From Prorocentrum cordatum (Eukaryota > Sar > Dinophyceae > Prorocentrales > Prorocentraceae): 64,000 nt of DNA. The stretch spans positions 349,459 through 413,458 of the forward strand of contig CAUYUJ010003592.1 in NCBI GenBank assembly GCA_963575745.1, given 5' to 3'. The notes beneath the pieces are model-generated. The model saw only the letters and a list, made by a program, of their open reading frames with translations, did no database searches and was not told where the DNA came from. Below are positions 57,801-64,000 of the stretch, one piece after another. Position 1 is the stretch's first letter. Each line of letters starts with the position of its first letter. The position numbers and the translations under genes are program-made.

Positions 57801-58515
57801 GACCCTGACCCTACAGATCTGCGTAAGGGGTGCCGCCGAATTTCAGACATGTGGCAAATCCCCTGCGTTTTTGGACCACCCTGCCGATCTGCGTGAGGGG
57901 TGCCGCCGAATTTCGAAAATGTCGCAAAGTGTTTTTGGACCCTGACCCCGCCGATCTGCATGAGGAGTGCCACCGAACTTCAGAAAAATAACAAATTCTT
58001 TTTGTTTTTGGACCCTGACCCCACCGATCTGCGTGAGGGGTGCCACCGGATTTCAGACAAGTGGCAAATCCAATCTGTTTTTGCACCCTGACCCCGCCGA
58101 TCTGCGCAAGGGGTGCCACCGAATTTAAGAAATGTAGTACATTCTTTGTGTTTTTGGACTCTTACCCCGCCGATCTGCGTGAGGGGTGCCACCGAATTTC
58201 AGAAATGTGGCAAATCCCATGTGTTTTTGGACCCTGACCCCCGCCGATCTGCGTGAGGGGTGCCACCAAATTTTAGAAGATCTGCGCGAGAGGTGCCACC
58301 GGATTTCAGAAAAAGTTGCAAATCCAATGTGTTTTTAGACCCTGACCCCGCCGATCTGCGTGAGGGGTGCCACCGGATTTTAGAAATATGGCAAATTCTG
58401 TGTTTTTGGACCCTGACCCCGCCGATCCGCGTGAGGGGTGCCATTAGATTTTAGACATCTGGCAAAGCCCATGTGCTTTTGGATCCTGAACCCGCCGATC
58501 TGCGTGAGGGGTGTT
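57801..58515 (+). repeat. Satellite module 2, ~72-bp tandem array (about 10 units)
   Basis: Same unit and same GCCGATC/TGCCACC variant as the array at 922. One unit near 58262-58300 is truncated and rejoined (AGAAGATCTGCGCGAGAGG). Ends at GTGTTAATTTTTACCCACCCC. Confidence 0.93.
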
Positions 58516-58757
58516 AATTTTTACCCACCCCAGCAATTCCGACAATACGATTTGGGTGTGGTAAAAATGTCCGTTTTGGGCCTCCCCCCCTCGCGCGGTC
58601 CATCAACAAGGAACAGTAAGCAGCAAGAAGTCAACAAGGAACAGTAAGCAGCAAGAAGCAGAACTGTAACAGTGGAAACTGGAAGCTGCAACTGGTACAG
58701 GAAACTGCGAAGCTTAGGCCTACAGCCTGGTGGCCCCACAAGGGGGCCGGCGGAGGC
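58516..58757 (+). repeat. Satellite module 2, tail segment
   Basis: CCAGCAATTCC, a GTTTTGGGCCTCCCCCCCTCGC block, AACAGTAAGCAGCAAGAAG (here internally duplicated, 58611 and 58643), CTGTAACAGTGGAAACTGG and a GGTGGCCCCACAAGGGGGCC end. Two other copies: 11081 and 59363. Confidence 0.85.
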
Positions 58758-58789
58758 CGAGAGAGTACTCGCAGTTTGGGTTACCACGC

Positions 58790-59362
58790 CTTGCGATGGA
58801 TGTGCGTGAGGGGTGGCACCGAATTTCAGAAATGTGGCAAATCCCTTGTGTTTTTGGACCCTGACCCCGCGGATCTGCGTGAGGGGTGGCACCGAATTTC
58901 AGAAATGTGCAAATCCCTTGTGTTTTTGGACCCTGACCCCGCGGATCTGCGTGAGGGGTGGCACCGAATTTCAGAAATGTAGCAAATCCCTTGTGTTTTT
59001 GGACCCTGACCCCGCGGATCTGCGTGAGGGGTGGCACCGAATTTTAGAAATGTAGCAAATCCCCTGTGTTTTTGAACCCTGACCCCGCGGATCTGCGTGA
59101 GGGGTGGCACCTAATTTCAGAAATGTAGCAAATCCCCTGTGTTTTTGGACCCTGACCCCGCGGATCTGCGTGAGGGGTGGCACCGCATTTCAGAAATGTA
59201 GCAAGTCCCCTGTGTTTTTGGACCCTGACCCCGCGGATCTGCGTGAGGGGTGGCACCGAATATTGTGGCAAATCCCCTGTGTTTTTGGACCCTGACCCCG
59301 CGGATCTGCGTGAGGGGTCTGTGTTTTTTGGACCCTGACCCCGCGGATCTGCGTGAGGGGTG
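58790..59362 (+). repeat. Satellite module 3, ~72-bp tandem array (about 8 units)
   Basis: All units have GCGGATCTGCG and GGGTGGCACC instead of the GCCGATC and TGCCACC of modules 1 and 2, so this array has been homogenised separately. No leader precedes it. Confidence 0.93.
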
Positions 59363-59572
59363 GCGATTTCGAGCCCCCCCAGCAATTCAGACAACGCGCC
59401 CAGGGGGCGCTAAAAATCCCGTTTGGGCCTCCCCCCCCCTCGCGCGGTCAATCAACTAGTTACAGTAAGCAGCAAGAAGCAGAACTGTAACACTGGAAAC
59501 TACAAGCTACAACTGGTACTGGAAAGTGCGAACCCGTGCCTCGCAGCCTGGTGGCCCCACAAGGGGGCGGCG
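59363..59572 (+). repeat. Satellite module 3, tail segment
   Basis: The most complete tail: GATTTCGAGCCCCCCCAGC, CAGGGGGCGCTAAAAATCCC, the C run with CTCGCGCGGTCAATCAAC, CAGTAAGCAGCAAGAAGCAG, CTGTAACACTGGAAACT and GTGGCCCCACAAGGGGGCGG. Confidence 0.85.
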
Positions 59573-59626
59573 GATATATATTATATATATATTATATATA
59601 TATATATTATATATATATATATTATG

Positions 59627-59656
<30 letters not shown>
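59573..59656. repeat. (TATA)n(TATG)n microsatellite
   Basis: TATATAT runs broken by TT, then about seven TATG units. It starts exactly at the end of tail 3 (GGCGGA). Confidence 0.93.
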
Positions 59657-59657
<1 letters not shown>

Positions 59658-59790
59658 TCCCCTCGGGCCCTTATCAGGCCCCGGGACCATCAAAAACGAC
59701 TCAGAATAAAATGTCTTCGGGAAGGGGTCGGGACTCCTGGGGGCCCCATGCTGAAAACCTTTGGGTATCGCATGTCTGGGAGCCTACTTG
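59657..59790 (+). repeat. Dispersed ~130-bp repeat, copy 1
   Basis: Matches 62247-62385: GGGACCATCAAAAACGA, a CGGGAAGGGGTCGGGA core, GGGGGCCC and GATGTCTGGG-like end (CGCATGTCTGGGAGCC). Both copies adjoin a microsatellite. Confidence 0.65.
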
Positions 59791-60061
59791 CCTGACAATG
59801 GCCCCTCTCCCCCCGCCCTGGCCTGGCCGTCCCTCCATGACGCCGCCATGTCAAGCTGCCCCCTGCGGAAGATGCACGGCAGTGAGTCCCGACTTGCGCG
59901 ACGTCTAAATTTCTGCTCGGTGTTCGGCCTTTTTCCCCCCGTCCACTTGGGATCAGGAGGCGCACCACCACGATCTGGGTTGATTCCGGATAAGCTGTTC
60001 TGTGGGATGCAGGTGTGCACGTGTGCATGATGTCCCGCGAGGGCGCCCGCAACGGCACACA
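59791..60061. other. Unassigned sequence
   Basis: No gene, motif or repeat recognised. Confidence 0.4.
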
Positions 60062-60395
60062 CATTCACATCCACATCCACATCATTCACACACCCTCACG
60101 CACATATCTATATCGTTAGAGGCATGCATATGTATGTATACATACATGCATGCATGCATGCATTCATACATACATGCATGTATGCATGCATGCTTGCATT
60201 CATGCATGCATGCATGAATGCTTACATGCATACATGCATGCATATATACATACATACATACATACATGCATGCATGCATGCATGCATGCATGCATGCATA
60301 CATACATACATACATACACACATGCATACATACATATGTGTAGGTATGTATGTATATGCATATGCGCACATATCTCTATATATATATGCATATAG
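60062..60395. repeat. CATA/CATG tetranucleotide microsatellite
   Basis: CAC-ATCCACATC units pass into long CATGCATG and CATACATA runs. Open frames on both strands give only His/Met/Tyr/Cys dipeptide patterns. Confidence 0.93.
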
Positions 60396-60890
60396 ACCAC
60401 CACCACCACCAATCCTGACCACCCTCTGCCTCCATCCTCCAGGTGGTGGTGGCGGTGATGATGCGTTTCCTCCTTCACCTGGGCGTCGGATCAATGGGGT
60501 CGATAAGTGGGGGGTCAGCGACGGCTGCAGAAATGGGGCCCCGAAATGGGCCCTTCAGGGCCCAAAGCGCGGCCCAAAGTGGCGTCCAATCAATGGGGGG
60601 CGAAAAGCGGGTTCGGTGGCAAATCATGGGAGCCTGGTATGCCCTCCTAACTCCATCTTTGGCGTCGGCTGGTGTCGATTAGCGTCTGGGAGTCGATGAG
60701 GCAGCGCCGATTTCGCGTCGATTGGCGTCGATGTGGCGTCGATGTAGCTGGACTCGCGTCGATTCGCAGGAGCCGACAGGGAGGTACGGGAGGCTCCCGT
60801 GAGTTGCCGCCGAGAGTGGGGGGGCAGCGAGGGCTGCAGAGGCGGGGAACCTCAGGGCCCCTGATGGGGCACTGCAGGGCCCAAAAGGGA
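60396..60890. other. Unassigned GC-rich sequence
   Basis: A short CCACCA run at the left, then non-repetitive sequence with several GTCGATG-type near repeats (60680-60770). No supported coding. Confidence 0.45.
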
Positions 60891-60957
60891 GGAGGGAGGA
60901 GGGAGGATGAGGAGGAGGAGGAGGAGGAGGAGGTGGAGGAGGAGGAGGAGGAGGTGC
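60890..60957. repeat. GGA microsatellite
   Basis: GGAGGA triplets with single interruptions. Confidence 0.9.
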
Positions 60958-61066
60958 CACTTTCTCCCCCCCCCATTTGCCGCCCCCCCAGCAAGCGACG
61001 CCCAAGGTTGTCGCCACGAGATCCGTGAGCGACGCAGAAGACGGGGCCGTGCTCGCCGACACTGGC

Positions 61067-61135
61067 CCGTAAGTTTCCCGCGTAAGGACGCGCGCAGGCG
61101 CTTTTCTTCCATTGTGGCGTGCGGCGCTGGGCTGC
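61067..61135 (+). repeat. Dispersed short repeat, copy 1 (partner 62395-62465)
   Basis: GTAAGGACGCGCGCAGGCGCTT and CATTGTGGCGTGCGGCGCTGG match GTAAGGTCGCGCTTAAGTGCTC and CATGTGGCGTGCCGCGTTGG at 62410-62460. The pair brackets the large GGA tract. Confidence 0.6.
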
Positions 61136-61408
61136 CCGCGCAGGCCGCCTCGTAAGGTCGCTGTGCCATTTCGCGCAAGGCCTGTTTCTGAACGTCGCTC
61201 ATCATCGCAGCCGGCATCTATACGCCATCACCGTGCCCGGCGAGGGCAAGCCTTGTCCACGTGGAGGTGCATAGACCCTCCTGGCCTCGGCCAGGAGGCG
61301 TGTACACAATGCAGGGGCCTGGGATGGCTGGCCAGACGGTGGTGGCGTACAGATGTCTCCTGCGTATCGTCTGCCAAGAGGGAGGTTCAAGGACACATCC
61401 GCTCCAGA
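61136..61408. other. Unassigned sequence
   Basis: No gene or repeat recognised. Confidence 0.4.
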
Positions 61409-62246
61409 ATGGTCGGAAGAGGGGGAGGAGGAGGAGGAGGAGGAGGAGGAGGAGGAGGAGGAGGAGGAGGAGGAGGAGGCGGAGGAGGAGGAGGAGGCGG
61501 AGGCGGAGGCGGAGCGGAGGAAGACGAGAGGAGGAGAAGGAAGGAAGGAAGGAAGGAAGGAAGGAAGGAAGCGAGGGAAGGAAGCGAGGGAGGGAGGAAG
61601 GAGGAGGAGGACGAGGAGGAGGAGGCGGAGGAGGAGGAGGAGGAGAGGAGGAGGAGGAGGAGTGGGAGGGGAGGAGGAGGAGGAGGAGAGGAGGAGGAGG
61701 AGGAAGAGGAGGTTGAGGCGGAGGCGGAGGAGGAGGAGGAGAAAGGAGGAAGGAGGAAGGAGGAAGGAGGAAGCAGGAACGATGAATGAGGAAGCATGAA
61801 GGAGGAAGGAGAAAGGAGGCGGAGGAAGGAGGAAGGAGGAAGGAGGAAGGAAAAATGAGGAAAGAGGAAGGAAGAGGAGGACGAGGGAGGAGGGAGGAGG
61901 GGAGGAGAGGGGAGGGGAGGAGGAGGAGGAAGGAAGGAGGAAGGAGGAAGGAAGGAGGAGGGGAAGGAGGGAGGAAGAGGAAGGAGGGAGGGAAGGAGGA
62001 GGAGGGGAGGAGGAGGAATGCGGAAGGATGAAGGAGAAGGTGGAGGAGCAGGAGGGGAGAAGGAAGGAGGAGGAGAGGAGGGAGGAGGAGGAGGAGGGCG
62101 GAGGAGGGAGGAGGGAGGGAGGGAGGAGAGGAGGAGAGGAGGAGGAGGAGGAGGAGGAGGAGGAGGAGGAGGAGGAGAGGGAGGAGGAGGAGGGGGAGGA
62201 GGGAGGAGGAGGAGGAGGAGGAGGAGGAGCAGGAGGAGGAGTTCTG
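61409..62246. repeat. 840-bp GGA/GGAA purine tract
   Basis: Nearly pure purine on the + strand: (GGA)n, (GGAAG)n and mixtures, with CGG interruptions. Such strand-asymmetric purine DNA can form triplexes. Frames encode only Glu/Arg/Gly or Pro/Ser/Leu. Confidence 0.95.
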
Positions 62247-62385
62247 GCCTCTCGGGGCCCCCACCAGGGCTCGGGACCGTCAAAAGACGAGTCGGGATGA
62301 AGAACCAGCCCCGGGGAAGGGGTCGGGAGATCGGGGGCCCGTGTCTCGGAAAAATCGAGACGTCGGATGTCTGGGTCTTCACTGG
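62247..62385 (+). repeat. Dispersed ~130-bp repeat, copy 2
   Basis: Partner of 59657-59790: GGGACCGTCAAAAGACGA, GGGGAAGGGGTCGGGA, GGGGGCCCGTGTC, GGATGTCTGGG. Confidence 0.65.
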
Positions 62386-63035
62386 CATTCGCGCGTGAGC
62401 TACTCGCGTAAGGTCGCGCTTAAGTGCTCTCGTCTCCCATGTGGCGTGCCGCGTTGGTTCATCGGGCACACTGAGGTTCCAGTCTTTTTATAATAGCAAT
62501 GCGATAATACATCTGGGCGGTTTGGTTCGAAGCGCCTGCAGCAAAGACACCTATAGTCAACACGCATAACAAGGACGGGCAACCTTCCCATGTGTACCCT
62601 TGCATCTGTGCCTCTTCGGCCCACGTTTAGCGACTTTCGCTGGCCAGCCTCGTTCGGATAACCTCAACGTGGCCCTTCAAAGCCCTTGCATGCTTACCGC
62701 GCATCCTTCCAGTACGGGTTGACTGCACCCCTAATGTCTTTGGCCCTCCCAACTTAGGTCCCATCCCAAAGGGTGATGGGGTCTTTCTGCTCCTGATCAC
62801 TAGTGGCACACGTGGGCCGCCGCGCAAGCTCGCCCTGCCATCTCGCGTAAGAGCCCTCCCCGGACCCCCGACATCGTGATTTTGTTCGCAGCGTCGACCC
62901 CCCCCTGTGAGGGCCCCCGGGGGCCGAAGGCACGGAAAAACCTCCCGCCGTGATGTTTCCACAGCGCGAGGGGGTCTGGGGGTTCTCGTCGCTCAAGCCT
63001 CTGCGCTCGCCAGGCGGGGAGCTGGACGCGCTCGA
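62386..63035. other. Unassigned sequence with dispersed repeat copy 2 at its left
   Basis: 62395-62465 is the partner of 61067-61135. The rest is non-repetitive, with no recognised motif on either strand. Confidence 0.4.
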
Positions 63036-63130
63036 CGGCCACTGGGGCGCGCAGGGCGGGGCAGCCGGCCACTGGGCCGCGCCGGGCGGCCACTGGGGCG
63101 CGCCGGGCGGCCACTGGGGCGCGCGGGAGC
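63036..63130 (+). repeat. 21-bp GC-rich tandem repeats
   Basis: GGCCACTGGGGCGCGCCGGG-like units, about four copies, followed by other CGCGCGG-rich sequence to 63230. Confidence 0.85.
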
Positions 63131-63230
63131 CCGACCTCGCGGCGCAGGAGCCGTGGCCGCCGCGCGGCCGCCGCGCGGCCGCCGCGCGGCTGGCGGCGGC
63201 GCCGACGGCGGCCGCGCCGGAAGCATGTCG

Positions 63231-63639
63231 AGTGCAGTCGTCGCCGCGGGGGAAGCTCAGAGGAGGGAAGAATGTACCCAGATTTCTACGCCCTCCGCGT
63301 GTTCCCCTTTTTGGGCCTCCTGGGCCTCCCTCGTCGCCACCGCCGGATTCGCATCGAATCCTGTTCAGAGCGCACCCCGGGAGAGGTCCAGGTTGTGGCG
63401 GTGTGCGTGCCTTTTGGTTTGCCCAGACGCAGGTCCTGAGGGAAACAGGTCCTGTAAGTCGGGCACGTCGCTCTACAGGAGGAATAATTACCTCCTGTAG
63501 TCAAGAATCGTCGAAGCATAGTCTAGGGCCGATTTTTTTGATTATTCCATCGCTTCGCTCATTCCGCCGGCCCATGTTGCATGATCGCTACTGCTTCGCC
63601 GTGGGCCCGGGGCCATTGTGGCGCACTCGAGGAGGAAGA
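63231..63639. other. Unassigned sequence
   Basis: No gene or repeat recognised. Confidence 0.4.
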
Positions 63640-63748
63640 AGATGAGGATGGGGAAGGGGAGGGGAGGAGGAGGAGAGGATGAGAAGGAGAGGAAGAGGAT
63701 TAAGAGAAGTAGGAGGAGGAGGAGGAAGAGGAGGAAGGGGCGGAGGAT
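63640..63748. repeat. GGA/GAA purine tract
   Basis: About 110 bp of GGAGGA, GAAGAG and GGGGAG units on the + strand. Confidence 0.9.
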
Positions 63749-63799
63749 GACGCCTCTCGTTGGCATCTTGTGTTGCTCTTGGGGCCAAACGGGGTCGTC

Positions 63800-64000
63800 A
63801 AGATGCTTCCTTGGGAGGCCTCTTGGGATCTTTTGAGAAGCCGTTCGGGGGCGCCTGGGAGGCATTTGTGAAGCCTTCTGGGGGGTCCTGGGGGCCTCCT
63901 GGGGGCTCATGGTGGCCTCTAGGCGGCATCTTGGGGCCTCTTGGGGGCCTCTCGGGGCCTCCTAGGGCCCTCTTGGGGCGGAAGGCTCGAGGTTTCGGCT
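63800..64000. repeat. Degenerate GGCCTCYTGGGG repeats to the window edge
   Basis: GGCCTC-TGGGG decamers recur irregularly (63816, 63893, 63912, 63936, 63946). The array may continue outside the window. Confidence 0.7.

Noticed and set aside
60082-60494. Cys/His/Met-rich frames over the CATA/CATG run
   Set aside because: Simple tetranucleotide translation in both strands; no finger spacing beyond the repeat.
61218-62469. Long Pro/Ser/Leu and Glu/Gly/Arg frames (up to 360 codons)
   Set aside because: Products of the GGA/GGAA purine tract, open because the repeat lacks stops.

Overview
The window looks like repeat-rich nuclear DNA of a dinoflagellate. The best evidence is a complete 22-nt dinoflagellate spliced-leader (DinoSL) sequence at 15020-15041, supported by high GC, many microsatellites and stacked retroelements in which all recognisable coding is on the + strand. 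I cannot tell the species. I see no rRNA or tRNA gene and only one candidate host-type gene, a CCCH zinc-finger ORF at 11909-12598.

Layout. 1-11283: a satellite module (leader, ~72-bp tandem repeats, tail) that has been interrupted twice. One interruption is a 6.6-kb Ty1/copia retrotransposon (element C, 1731-8347; 94-bp LTRs, target duplication CCCTG). The other is a 2.7-kb insertion bounded by inverted repeats and filled with a GGYAAT hexanucleotide array (8390-11080). 11284-15019: the CCCH ORF, an 88-bp tandem array and a dispersed repeat. 15020-21419 and 40456 to about 41780: a decayed non-LTR (LINE) element whose 5' end is DinoSL, with endonuclease, reverse transcriptase and RNase H. It is split by a 19.0-kb LTR element (giant A, 21420-40450; target duplication CAAGG). 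42709 to about 57681: a second copy of the same giant family (giant B), with a 5' LTR but no visible 3' LTR. 57682-59572: two more satellite modules. 59573-64000: microsatellites (TATG, CATA, GGA), two pairs of short dispersed repeats and unassigned GC-rich sequence.

The giant family is the most interesting content. It has a copia-order gag-PR-IN-RT-RH core with an unusual Gag (coiled coil, three CCCH fingers, an RS/RG-rich region) and a basic insertion inside RNase H. Downstream of RNase H, in the position of a retroviral env gene, come another 6-9 kb of coding sequence. This includes a domain that matches the Tpt1/KptA RNA 2'-phosphotransferase family motif by motif, plus several ORFs I do not recognise. 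Both copies also carry a short hairpin at many places, with a GNRA-type tetraloop in most. It falls in all three reading frames, and its stem is kept by paired changes between copies. The LTRs contain a degenerate DinoSL-like segment. All elements are old and broken by stops and frameshifts, but the breaks differ between A and B, so comparing them shows the ancestral order of domains.
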